A stretch of DNA of 64,000 nucleotides from Porodaedalea pini (taxonomy: Eukaryota; Basidiomycota; Agaricomycetes; Hymenochaetales; Hymenochaetaceae): assembly GCA_002794775.1 (NCBI GenBank), contig NBAY01000048.1, positions 1 through 64,000 of the forward strand, read 5' to 3'. Both the position numbers and the translations under genes were made by a program. How positions within the stretch are numbered: the first letter of the stretch is position 1; every line of letters starts with the position of its first letter. A model generated the notes under the pieces. That model had not been told where the DNA came from, searched no databases, and saw nothing but the letters and a program-made list of their open reading frames with translations. Shown here one piece after another: positions 21,831-32,759 of this stretch.

Positions 21831-22667
21831 TGGCGCAATACTCAGACGGAGAGTCGTGACTTGAGTAGATTGAGATGCCATTATGATTGGCCAGATGAGG
21901 GAGGGTGTGGATTATACTCTTCGAGCGAGATGCGGCGCGAGTCGCTGCTTGCAGAGGAATGCCTTGAGCTGTCGGTGATCATCGACTGACAGTATCTGGA
22001 GAGCGAATAGACCGAGATGCTGCTATGATTGACAGACGAGGGAGGGTGTGGATTACTCTTCGAGCGAGATGCTCCCCAAGCCACTACGTGCAAACGAAAG
22101 CCTTAACGCTTCATTTGTGAGAATGAAATGAAGTAGGAAGAGAAGGTGTCATACGCTGAAGCAGACTCCCGAGCTGTCGGTGGTTGTCGACTGACAGTAT
22201 CTGGAGAGCGAGTAGATCGAGATGCCGTTATGATTGACAGATGAGGGAGGGTGTAGATTATATTCTTCAAGCGAGATGCTGCCCGAGCCGCTGCTTGCAA
22301 ACGAATGCCTTGACGCTTTGTTTGATGTTTCGCCAGACTGGAGACAAATTTCTGAGCACGTCTGCAGCCCGGTGATGAGCGACTGCCACTAGAGAGCATC
22401 GAAGCCTGCAAGGGAGGAGTCGAGTTCAGACCCGAAGGGATCGCAACAGCTCACGCCAGCGAAATTTGAACGAGGTCGAATGGGAAGGAAGATTTTGAGG
22501 AGGCTTGATTATAGAAAGACTCCGAGTATCATTTCATTCTCATTCGCACATTCGTACATATTTAAGTTCCTACTATGTATCTGTACATGCGTGTCAGTCA
22601 TGATATGCAGTGCGACTTCGTGATACTAATACACACTGTTGAAGCCCAGTTTACTACTTCTTTCCTG
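21831..22667. repeat. Degenerate tandem repeats next to the Plavaka 3' end
   Basis: Three diverged copies of a 150-200-bp unit occur at about 21870, 22013 and 22220. Each includes GATGAGGGAGGGTGT or a close variant, followed by GATTA(TA)CTCTTC and GCGAGATGC. Copies of CTGACAGTATCTGGAGAGCGA separate them. Their place just after the transposase stop suggests subterminal repeats of the Plavaka element. No gene was seen. Confidence 0.6.
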
Positions 22668-22880
22668 TAGACTTTCCTTTTCCTTCACCAGATTTCTTTC
22701 CTTCGACATGACATTTTGGTGGCAGTGGTACCTGTGCACATAAGTTCGGGCTTGTTGAGGTGAGATGTACGGATGTGAGGGTATACTAACTTCCTGAACT
22801 TTCTTGGCCCGTTTCGCGATATCACGCCCTCATTTGTCTGCTCGATCAAAGCGAAGATAGACAGAAAGTAAGGTTATTTT
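22668..22880 (-). pseudogene. 3' fragment of an unidentified gene
   Basis: A short coding-like tail on the minus strand reads DRADK-stop-GRDIAKRAKKVQE, then a GTTAG...CAG intron, then VPLPPKCHVEGKKSGEGKGK and a stop at 22668. The internal TGA is at 22832-22830. It is Lys-rich and Cys-poor with no recognised family, and nothing convincing lies upstream. It is probably a decayed gene end. Confidence 0.3.
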
Positions 22881-23084
22881 TCCCATATTCAATTGAGTAG
22901 ATTTGAGTTAATGATCTGGTATGGATGTGTAGACGCTGGAAAGACGGCGAGCTCGAGCTCGGACGTTATCCACAAAACCTCACGCTCAATTTGGCAAGTA
23001 TGCAATTCTATTCAAGAAGCTCAAAAATAACTTTTTTGTATTTCAGGCAACCAGTCCTCAAGTCAGTATGCTGTAGTACACAGT

Positions 23085-23420
23085 GGCAGATGAATCATCT
23101 CTGGGTCTTACGACAAGACAATCGCTTTTCTGAACTATGAGCAGGGCGGTCAGACGCTCTTATTCCAGCACTCTGACTGGATATGCAGACAGGTACGTCC
23201 CGCCTCCGCAAACGTCAGCCGGATCGACTCTGACTCTTACGACAACACGATTCATGTGCCAATGGTGCTCCACACTGTCACGGTGAGCCGGCCGGTCAAA
23301 TATTCTTATTCAGGCATTTCTGTCTAGATATGTCAACAGATACGTTCCGCCTCCCCAGATGTCAGTCGAATCATCTCTGGGTCTTACGACAACACGATTC
23401 GCATCTAAACAAGATGGCTC
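23085..23420. repeat. Degenerate direct repeats of about 140 bp
   Basis: Phrases recur in the same order: ATCATCTCTGGGTCTTACGACAA (23094, partly near 23223 and again at 23362), GGTACGTCCCGCCTCC / GATACGTTCCGCCTCC (23190, 23340) and CTCTTATTCCAG / TTCTTATTCAGG. This indicates two to three diverged tandem units. Coding potential is absent. Confidence 0.55.
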
Positions 23421-23709
23421 TGGACTAGGAGCAGGCCGATAAATGCCAGTCAGATTCTCTTATTTTCTTTTATGCTGAAGCACGCGGATCACACCGCCAT
23501 ATGATGGCACCGTTTCCCCTCTTGGTGGTCGCGTTCTATCCCCTCTTGGTGGTTGTGTTTGGTTCTGTGAATGTTGCACAGCCTCTGATTCCATCTCCTC
23601 AGCCTTATAAGCTGCTTATATCCTGTCGTGAATTTAACCACCGCTTGCCGTGTCTCAGGCTTAGGCTTCTGGCTCTCACATACCACTTCTCCCCTGTCTG
23701 TTGCACACA

Positions 23710-25235
23710 ATGTCGCCTAGTGCTTTCACTGTGTTGCACTCCAATCGATCTCCTACCCCTCTCGTGACCTCCCCTACTTCCTCTTCCTCTTTGGACTCGC
23801 GTGGTTCCGGCCACAAGAGGCGAGCGGAAGAGCAACTCACAAGATGCGGAAAGCGGAAGCCGTGCGGTATCCTTCTCTTCTCCTCAGTTCTCCTGCTAAT
23901 GATTCATCTAGTATGGAATCCAACATTTTTGCCAGCAAGGGCCGCTATCTTGCTCGGGCATTTGAAGCATGGGCCAGCCCTAATTTAATTCTGACTGAGG
24001 GGGTCGAGAATGCAAGGCTCCACCCATCTGAGCTGGAGGCCATTGATGATCCGTCGTCAGTCTCTTCCGACTCTCCCTCTTAAAATTACTGACTCCTTTT
24101 TTTCTCTCTTAGTATTTCGCGTGCGGTTGATGCTGTCAAGACTCTGTTCGGCATTGATACACCTTTGTATAATGAAATTGTCGAGGCAAATGCTGATGAA
24201 TTCGAGTACATTGTGGACAACGTAAGTAGTCGGTTTGCTCTCTAACTAAACAAGACTAATATTCTGGAAAGATGCGTGTGGGCCAGCGAGGCGCTCGATC
24301 TGCTGACACAAATTTTCTCAAGAAACATATCCTCGAATATGTTGACTTCTCATCCGGTGTACGTTCATGTGATGGTCAGAAGGAACTCCGTGGCTTCGCA
24401 AATGATACCATTGCAAAACTGCTGGCTCCTGTGGAAGCAGGGCCGCTTACGCCTGAGTAAGTTAATTCAAATTAAATCAATGTGAAGAATAAAGAAGTCG
24501 TTGCCTTTGATATCAGATACCAGGCATTGTTGCGTGCTGGGACAGTGAAGGTCACAAACAGAAAGGGCATCACCTGAACTGTGGATGGCTGGCATAACCG
24601 TGTCTTTGCCTATGAACATGGCCTTTTCGACCCACAGAACCCCTTGAAGGGTTTTCTGAAAGGGGAATTGATTGTTAAGGTGTGTGCTTTTTTCTTTATT
24701 GATCTCTGTGCATTCACATCAATCTATAGGCATATAAGGCCATTTTTACGAGCCCTTCCTCAGTTTATAATCTCGCTACTGTTGATTGTTCAAGGTCAAC
24801 AAGGAAAGGCAATGCAGACCGTTCTGGCATGATGCAGGTCACTCCAGGCTCATTAGCATATATCACTACACAGGTATTGTATCTGTACATCTTTCGATAC
24901 ATACATGCTGATGATTCCTTTAGGTGTTCTTTGCATTGAGCTCAAAGGGTATTTTTGACCTCTCAAGTAGCCCAGAAATACTTCAGATGTATGACAGCAT
25001 CCTTAAGATGTTCAGCTCGAACATCCCATCTGTGAAGAGGTATACGACTGAGCTACTGAGATGGTGGAATCGGTACATTGTTAATCTGAATGATTGTGAC
25101 CTTTTTGGCTAATTCTCTTGCAGTACTGTCTTCCCAAGATCGGCAGCGGCGGCTGATCCTCATGATCAGGGTTCCTTAGCTGATATAGAGGACTTTTATC
25201 ATGATTGTGATGATGCAGACATTGACTTTGATTGA
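23710..25235 (+). pseudogene. DUF6698-like gene, broken
   Basis: This is a multi-exon gene resembling the DUF6698 proteins of Agaricomycetes (function unknown). A Ser/Pro-rich N-terminus is followed by GQRGARSADTNFLKKHILEY (24281), RGFANDTIAKLLAP, LFDPQNPLKGFLKGELIVK (24624), AYKAIFTSPSSVYN, MMQVTPGSLAYITTQ, VFFALSSKGIF and LLRWWN, then an acidic tail ending at 25235. The introns at 24661-24728, 24876-24926 and 25073-25124 have clear GT/AG ends. An in-frame TGA at 24575-24577 interrupts a conserved exon, and the 5' exons near 23850-24060 join only through weak donors. I call it a pseudogene. The family assignment is from memory of the motif order, without a search. Confidence 0.65.
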
Positions 25236-26048
25236 GCCTCCGCTGGTTACATTAATACCTATATGATGACATGCGCGCTTTTGCTCTTAATGTCTATTTA
25301 TTCAGATTTGTTTTATGTATCTATTAATTCATTCTGCTGTTAACTGGTTATCATCTGCGACAAGAACATGTGAGAGAAACATAACTATTGTGTGTTTGAC
25401 AAGTCTCACTCACCGTTATGATTAATTATTAAGCCTCCTAAGTATTCTTCATATTTGCAAGTGTGACAACACTCCTGCCGCCTGGCAATACTGGATTTTA
25501 GATTCTATGTACTCATATTTCTCAACAAGAATTTCGTGGCCTTCCAATCCATTGTAAGTCTTGCTGTGTCTTACTGTTTCACATAATTAGTATGCCATAT
25601 TCTAATTCGTTACAAGAGATATGCTGCATTGTAATCCAGCATAATTCTTATGGTAATCTGTAAGACTTAAGGTGTATTACGAGGTGGACTTTTAGATTGT
25701 ATTCTCTTATAAGCATGGTCCCAAGTCTTATATATATTATATGTATTTTGTATCTTATAATCGAATATATGTGATCGTGAGACACGGCAGATTTTTGTGA
25801 TGTCACTTGAAGTAACGCTAGCTCCGGAAAAAAGTGTCAGTCCCGTGACTCCCATCAAGATACTCACGTGATGGTTGGTGTATAATATTGCGCTACTCTG
25901 CACTACATGCACTACTAAGAACGGAGAAGAGAAAAAAAACAGGGAAAGGAAGGAGAGGGGAAAAGAAGAAAAGAAAATTCTTCATGGCTGCTGAATACGT
26001 GACTACGTTGAGGTAAAGAAGTGGTCGTTATTTGACAGGATTTGTGGA
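25236..26048. other. AT-rich stretch and LINE 3' untranslated region
   Basis: There is no gene. The part from about 25915 to 26048 is the pyrimidine-rich (minus-strand) 3' trailer of the LINE. No poly(A) tail or target duplication could be placed, so the exact 3' end of the element is open. Confidence 0.45.
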
Positions 26049-29000
26049 TTAAATGAGTTCGGGTGGAAGGTCTGAATAATAAGGCATGGCATCGGGAGGA
26101 CGACGAAAAGAAAAGTACGCAAATTGGAGTAAGAGCATGAAGTTGGAAGGGGCGAACCAGTTTGTAAATGAAAGTGGAAGGACAGGTTTGTGAAAATATT
26201 GGCAGCGAAGCTGCGAAAAGAACGGACAAACATTAAGAATGTGATGGACGTCATGTTTGGTGCAGAGGGGGTCCGGGCACCAGCGTGGTAGGTCTCGATC
26301 ATGCATATTGTGGGTATTGAGAAGGATCCCGATCGCTCTCGACTGGAGATGGCGAGGGATACGCTTCTCAGGATGAAGCCTCAGGAAGGGCCGTAGTTGG
26401 CACCTTGGATAGAGGATATAGGGCGTGGTAGTGGCGCTGCGATGGTGTCGGAGGTTTAGGACACGGTTCCGCCATTTGGCCAAAAGGTCGGTGGAAAATC
26501 GCGAGTATAGATTTGTTAACGTGGTAGGCGCCAGGACTCTGCGCTGCAATTGTGAAGCCTGAGATGCGAGTTGGTCTGCTCGCGAGTTGCCTGGTAGTCC
26601 CATGTGGGAGGGCAACCACTGAACCGCAATAGTGGATGCGGGGTGGTGTAGGGCCAAGAAGATACCGCAAAATCTGCGGAAGGCTGTGATGAATGCAGCG
26701 TGGAGAGGGTCCGCTGAGAAAATAAGGCGAGCGCAATTTGCAGAGTCTGTGACGACGCGCAAGTGACAGGGGTGGGTGCAGTGCGCAAGTAGGGTGGAGA
26801 AGCGTGAGATGCCAGCAATTAGAGCCTGCTGTTCTTCGTATAGGATATTGCTATGGGTATGAGTGCTCGAAATGAAGGACGCGAGTTCGCGTCGGTTATG
26901 CATGATGGAAAAACCGTGGCCACCGGTAGGAACGCCCTCGCGTTCAATGACCGAACCATCTGTAAATAAGAAATATTGGAACGGAGGGGGGTGGTTAAAG
27001 AGTTGAAGGAAAGATCGTCTGGCAAGGAGACTGTCTTTTCGAGAAGTAAGGGGAACTAGAGAAAGGCGTGAATGAATGGGTGGAAGAATAGGGTAAAGAT
27101 TGGTATTGGGAATAAAAGTGTCAGCAGGAAGTAGGTTTCGAATTTCTGTGGAAGGGGGGAGAGAAGAACGAGAGGTTGATACATAAAAAGTTATGAAGCG
27201 TTTGGCTTGGTACTGAATGAAGAGATCAATCGGGGGAATTGAAAGTAAAGAGCCGGCTGCGTCTTTGTTGATGTTATGAGAGAGTATAAGAGAAAGGGCA
27301 TGGTGTTGAACCGGTTCGAGAATTGAATGGATGGCAGGGGAATGAGAAAATAGATGAGCGCCGTAAACGGCAACAGAACGTATGAGGTTGAAATAAAGAA
27401 GGCGGGCGTATTCAAGATATGCACCGTGAGAGGAGTGAAATAGAAAAGAGCATTGATGGAGTGTAGAGAGGGCTTTATTAGCTCATGATTGAAGATGCAA
27501 AGTGGGGTGCAATTGATGATGAAAGATAATGCCCAGCCATGTAATATGGGACTGAGGGCGGATGATTAAAGAAGGTGATAGAATAAGGGAGGGTTGATTT
27601 TCAGGTTGTGTTGGATAGGAAAAGTGAATGATGTTTTGAGCACGAGTATGGGTGAAATGAATGAGTTCAACAGAATCTGGGTCAATGGAAAGGCCCAGTT
27701 GCGAAAATTGTAAGGAGAGAAAACGATATTGGTTTCGTAAACGAATGAGGTTGGTACAAAGGCTCAAAGAGCGTGCAGCCAGAAGGTGGTCGTCCATGTA
27801 AGCAAAAACAGGATGATTGCAAGGAAATTGTTTGTAATAATTCTCGATGGCTGGAGCGGCCGCAAAGATAGAAATAAGAGGGGAGAGGGGGGACCCTTGA
27901 GGGACACCTCGATTGGGTTTGGTGAAAGTCTCAGAAAAGAACTGGTTGAAATGAAGGGAAATGGGTCGATTACACATCCAATGAGAGATGCAATTGATAA
28001 GATTGGGATGAATGTTAGACTGGGTTAAGCGGTCAATAAGGAGTGGGTGGGAAATGTTATCAAAAAAGCCTTGAATGTCAATTGTGATAATGGATGTTAA
28101 TAAGCGGCAGCGGCGAGGCTCAAGGGGGCCAAGACCTGGGTCGGCGGTGAAAGGGGAGACAATGAAGGGTTGGAAATTATTGAAATGCAGAACCTCGTAG
28201 CAGGCCGTCAGTGCGGATAAGGCTTTCCGGCAGCCGTGCTGTGAAGAAGGAATAAGAGAGCATTGTTCGAATATAGATTGAAGTCGATTAAAAAGAATGT
28301 GTTCGAAAAGTTTACCCATCGTGTCCATGAGGGCTATTGGACGGAAAGAACAAGGGAGGGAGAAGTCAGAGTGTTTTGGTTTAGGAATGAACATGATGAT
28401 AGAGTGTTTAAAGGATGAGGGAAAATAGCCGAAAGAAAGGCAGAGAGAGAAAATTTGAGAAAAAAATTGTGGTTCAAGTTCGATAAAAAGTTTCAAATGA
28501 AAGTAAGAGAAACAATTACTGCCCGGGGCAGTTTCGTTGTCGGTGCCCCTAAGGGCTCGAAGCATTTCGTCAACTGAGACTGGCTCAATTTCGACAGGAG
28601 GAGGGAGCAAATGCTGGTCGTGGTAACCACTGGGTAGCGCGGGGAAAAACGTGGAGCGGAAGAGGTCGGACTTCTCGCTTTCGTTAAGGGTGTAGTGCCC
28701 AGACGGGAGTTTAAGGGCGCCGATAGGGTGCTGGCGGCGCGCAGTGCCTAAATGTTTGCGTCTCCAAATCGATGAGTGGTCAGATCGATGGAGGAGGTCG
28801 CTGAAAAATGTGGTTTTGGCTTGGGCTAGGGTTTGTTGGAGTTGGGAGAGGCTACTCGGCAACGGGTTGTTGTGATGCGCTTGGTAATCACAACTGCATT
28901 GCTCGGTCCACCAGGAGTGGGGTCCGAAGTACGTTCGGGGTTTGTGCTTCCGCAAAAAGCGAGAGGCGAAGGAAGAAAAGGAAGTATAGAAAGAATGTAA

Positions 29001-29879
29001 TTTAGCGTCAAGATGCGCCGGGAGGTGAATGTCAGAAGCGTTAAATGCAAAAAGGCGTGAATCGCGGAATTCAGAAATTAAGGAAGGAATATCCCGTTTG
29101 CGAACTAGGCGAAGGGGAGGGGTATCTGGTGGCGGGATAAATGACGTAGGTATGTTAAATGTAAGAGGAAGATGGTCCGAATGGAATTCAAATGAAGGGT
29201 CACCAATAAGGAGCAATTGGTTAATGAAGGGAAAAATGTCTGAAGAGCTGATAACAAGGTCCAGGGTTGAAGATCCCTGGGGGTGAATGAATGTGGGTAT
29301 GGTCGGGGGATTAGCGACCGATAAAGAGGAGTTGTTCAGCCACTGTAGAAAGGGTTCGGCTGAAGTAAAATAGTGAGAAAGATGGGTATCGGACCAAAGG
29401 GCGGAATGACGATTGAAATCGCCTACAAAGATGTGGGTGTCGTTAGGTGAAGGGGTAGGAAAAGGGTCTTCAAAAGAATGAGTACTAGGAGAACTATAGA
29501 TGTTCCAAATGTAAAGGGGAGGGAGCGATGAGCCACGATCAATGCTAATGGTGACTTGGCAAATGGAGCGTGAAAGATGCGGTTGGGAACTGAAAAGGTG
29601 AGATATGCGCGGGTGAATGAAAGTCGTGCAGCTAGGACGAATGGAAGTGGATTGGGGTGGGAGTATGCAGATAAAGGGGTCTGAATTACGGGTGTCAAAA
29701 TGTTTTTCACCCGATGAGGATGTTTTGGATGGGACGATAGTAGAAATAGTGGGGATTTCTTGTAAACAAAGAATGTCAGGGCAGAGATTGCCGTGCTGGA
29801 AGAGAGACTTAAAAAGAAGGTCAGTTGTAGGTTCGGAGCGATGAACGTTAAGAGAGAGAAGAGAAATGGTTCTGATCAT
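26049..29879 (-). pseudogene. LINE ORF2: endonuclease-RT-RNase H, one TGA
   Basis: The frame starts with ATG at 29879 and runs 1,276 codons to a TAA at 26049, with a single TGA at 27485-27483 (codon 799). The first 230 residues are an apurinic-type endonuclease (SLNVH, LCLQE, FVGDFNRHSALWSD, SDHLPLTFN). RT motifs follow: FRPIALMDTMGKLFEHI, QHGCRKALSALTA, ITIDIQGFFDNISH, GVPQGSPLSPL and FAYMDDH. After the TGA the same frame encodes the thumb region, RNase H (FTDGSV, YEEQQAL, VVTDSANC, WLPSHMGLPGNSRAD) and a terminal C-H-C motif (CPDPLCTKHDVHHILNVC). As it stands translation yields the endonuclease and RT but not RNase H. The TGA is probably a point mutation. Confidence 0.88.
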
Positions 29880-32123
29880 TTAAAAAGGAGGTCTGTAATT
29901 GTGACGTGCAGGGCAGGCAGAAGACCTGGCGTTGTGGTCACCTTGACAGTTAATGCAGTGCGCAAAGTGTTGGCACGCGAGGTTGTTGGAGGCGGTGCAT
30001 GGAGCGCACTTGGCGACATGTACTGCTGTACGATGGGGTTCCGAACAGATAGCGCAGCGGGCTACTGAACGGCATTTTGTTGAGGAGTGTCCCAAGCGGT
30101 GGCAATTGTTGCATTGGGAAATGGTTGGACAGGCCCGCATCTCTTCAAGGCGTCGGATGACGCCGAAAATCGGGACACTGCGGTTATTATGAAGGAAGAA
30201 ATGGTCGAAAGATAAGCAGTTAGTGTCCTTCAGAATAATCGAGACATTGCAATAATCAAGGGTGTTGAGGTGTTCGACGGACGCCATGAATTGGGGGGGG
30301 TAGAGGAATTCCTGTCCCTCAAATTGGGGGAGGGAGGAAAGTTCCTCTGCTAAGTCGCATTCGGAGTAAAGAACGTTAGTATGTTTGTCGAATACTGGCA
30401 CAGCCGGTAAGACAAGTTTGAACTGTAGGGAAGGAGTGAAGACTTTGGCACCGCTGATGTTAATAATGCGGTTAAGAAGCGATGAAAGGGACCCAAAAGT
30501 AGAGTCGAAGTCCGGGCGAATGTTAGTGAAAGAGATACAAAGATTGCCGTTGGAAGTGTATTCAACGTTAAGGATAACAAGGTGCTTGAACTCCGTAGAA
30601 CCTTTAAGTCCTGCTCGGACGGTGTTCTTGATGGAGTTAGGAAGTGGACGAATGGCGAGGTTATCGGGAAGGGAGAAATAGACGCACTTGACGTTGCGGA
30701 CACGCGTGTTAACTGAGCCGTTAGCCCGATTCATAGATTTGGTAACGACCTCCCCGTCAGGGTGGTCTGCGGAGACAGTGGTGACTTTGGTAGGTACTTG
30801 CTTGGGTTTTTTCTGAGTGGCCCTGGCATATGTAACAGTGGTGTACCCGTCCTTGTCTGTGCCGACGGATTGGACGGGTGGTGTGTAGATAGTAGTAGAG
30901 AGGCCGGGTCGAGGGGCGTTGTGTTCGGAATGTATATAACCATCAGGCGCGTGGATGGTCCCTTGAGTGTCCATGCGATAGCCGGAGCCCGGGATACGGG
31001 TGTTGGCCATGGCCGTGGTGTAATTGGTACGGCCACCTTTGGGGGCGGGGACCCGTTGTTTTACAACAGGGGGAGGTGGAGGAAAGCGTGGGTCATGAGT
31101 GAATCTGGCCCCAAGTGGATCTGGCAACAATTTCGGCTCTGTAGAAACGTTAGACGAAAAGGAAACTGTGGGTTTAATGGGTTTTTGTGCCTGTTTTTCC
31201 AATTTGTTAGTTTTCTCTGTAAGTGTGGATACCATAGATACAAGAGAGGAAATAGAACGGGACATAGATGTGAGCTCGTCAGAGATCTGCTCTTCGCGGA
31301 TGTCTTGGGGGCTATGATAAATATTGTCGAAAACATTTTTACAATAGGGAGCATGAATCTTGAAACTGGTCTGGAACTGGTTGAGAGAAGAGTTAGCATA
31401 ATTTTTGCGAGCAGTCTCATTGTCAAAAAGATTGGAACGGTTGATCCAGAAACAAAGGGATGACGCAATGTTGGCCATATAACGGCCCATCATGTCTGGG
31501 TTATCATAAAAGGGCGTTGTGGACGTCCAAGTGTCCTGGTTGATGAGGGCATGGAGTTCGCGAACCGTCTTTTTGGCAAGCTCCAGTGACTTCCTGTTGA
31601 CTTCTTCGGCGATGGCCGGGTCTTCGCCGGCGATATCCGGATCAACTTCCTCGTTGTCGAGTTGAGGGGGGTTGCTGTCGACGTATAAGTCGTCGTCGGC
31701 GTCCATTGCATCCTTGTCGTCCGGGATGTGACCGATTGTGGCGGGGTTACCTGGGGCTTCACGTCCATGATGCTCTTCTTCGGACGGAGAGCGTTTGAGA
31801 CTAGTTTGGGATGGTATGTCGGGGGTGGGCGGGAGATCTCCCTGTTTGCGGAGGGCGGCGGCATGCTGGTCCACTTCGACGTCGGGTGACCAATTGGCGG
31901 TGTTTTTCGCCGCCAGGTCGCATACGGCTTGGTTATGGTTGTATGTCGAGTCGCGTCCGCACTGAGTGCAGAGTTTCGCCGCGCCAGAGACACACGAGCG
32001 ACTGTGATATGGGAGTTCGTATTTACACTTGTCGCATTTCGTCGGGTCCTTGATATTGCCCAAGGATCTGAGCGATTTGGTTCGATGAAGACTCGCTGGC
32101 TTCGCGTTGGGGGGCGGGGCCAT
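29880..32123 (-). CDS. LINE ORF1 protein
   Basis: This is a nucleic-acid-binding protein of the LINE ribonucleoprotein. I choose the ATG at 32123, giving 747 aa; the frame is open further up to 32165 but without an ATG. The N-terminus has Cys pairs (CDKCKYELPYHSRSC, LCTQCG...C), possibly a zinc-binding fold. A helical region about residues 180-330 precedes a Pro-rich centre. The last 80 residues carry three knuckle-like Cys/His clusters (CNNCHRLGHSSTKC, CAICSEPHRTAVHVAKC, CINCQGDHNARSSAC). The stop TAA (29882-29880) is directly followed by the ATG of ORF2 in the same frame. Confidence 0.85.
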   Translation of the reverse strand: MAPPPNAKPASLHRTKSLRSLGNIKDPTKCDKCKYELPYHSRSCVSGAAKLCTQCGRDSTYNHNQAVCDLAAKNTANWSPDVEVDQHAAALRKQGDLPPTPDIPSQTSLKRSPSEEEHHGREAPGNPATIGHIPDDKDAMDADDDLYVDSNPPQLDNEEVDPDIAGEDPAIAEEVNRKSLELAKKTVRELHALINQDTWTSTTPFYDNPDMMGRYMANIASSLCFWINRSNLFDNETARKNYANSSLNQFQTSFKIHAPYCKNVFDNIYHSPQDIREEQISDELTSMSRSISSLVSMVSTLTEKTNKLEKQAQKPIKPTVSFSSNVSTEPKLLPDPLGARFTHDPRFPPPPPVVKQRVPAPKGGRTNYTTAMANTRIPGSGYRMDTQGTIHAPDGYIHSEHNAPRPGLSTTIYTPPVQSVGTDKDGYTTVTYARATQKKPKQVPTKVTTVSADHPDGEVVTKSMNRANGSVNTRVRNVKCVYFSLPDNLAIRPLPNSIKNTVRAGLKGSTEFKHLVILNVEYTSNGNLCISFTNIRPDFDSTFGSLSSLLNRIINISGAKVFTPSLQFKLVLPAVPVFDKHTNVLYSECDLAEELSSLPQFEGQEFLYPPQFMASVEHLNTLDYCNVSIILKDTNCLSFDHFFLHNNRSVPIFGVIRRLEEMRACPTISQCNNCHRLGHSSTKCRSVARCAICSEPHRTAVHVAKCAPCTASNNLACQHFAHCINCQGDHNARSSACPARHNYRPPF

Positions 32124-32165
32124 CGATAGAGATAAAAGAGATTTCACTGATGTGTTCTTTCCCAC

Positions 32166-32759
32166 GGTCTGGATGATGGTGGTAAGATACTAAGAGTGAT
32201 GGTTGGTTCAAAACGGTTCGACTCATCGGAGTTATCCTTTCTTTCTATGCTCTGACACCCTAAAGTGACTCATAGCGTCTCTTCATCCGTAGGCGAAGTA
32301 CGATGAGGACTCGGATTCAGTAAACTCTCACTTGTAAGACCAGCATTTTTTAATTTCTTTTGCTGTGTCGTTGACTCTGCCTAGGCCTTTCTTGTTGTTT
32401 AGTTTGTTTTGATCCCGCCGGGGTTCACCGCTTGTTTTTTTTCCCCTTCAACCTTTATTTTCTGGATGCTCTCATTACTTTTCCAGACTGTCTATTTGTC
32501 TTGCATGCCACTGTTACTTTTATGTCGTACTTGCTCACGTCGTGCACTTCCGAAGACCTTACATACAACGTACTCGCGGCACATGCTTGTCAATAGCAAA
32601 AAATAACGGAAAGCGACTCGTCACGTATCAAGCCATTCTACCCTTCCTGTCCTCCTTTCTCATCCTTGACAAATGCATCACTCCAAGGACAAGAATGAAA
32701 AGGCGTCGAGCACTTATCGAGAAGTCAGAGATCATTCCTAACTCAACATTGAATTATCT
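32166..32759. other. LINE 5' region and downstream flank of the FAD gene
   Basis: This holds the presumed 5' untranslated region of the LINE (boundary not found) and the 3' flank of the oxidoreductase gene. No gene was seen. Confidence 0.45.

Larger units (their letters stand above)
26049..32165 (-). mobile_element. Non-LTR retrotransposon (LINE, Tad1-like), almost intact
   Basis: A LINE on the minus strand has ORF1 (nucleic-acid-binding, with cysteine knuckles) and ORF2 (endonuclease, reverse transcriptase, RNase H, C-terminal CCHC). The two ORFs share one reading frame, parted only by a TAA. One extra TGA lies in ORF2. The domain order with RNase H matches fungal Tad1-type elements; that clade assignment is inferred from architecture. 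The true ends lie somewhat outside the coding limits given here. Confidence 0.9.

Noticed and set aside
30762..31463. 233-codon plus-strand ORF
   Set aside because: Antisense to LINE ORF1, which has recognisable domains; no independent support.
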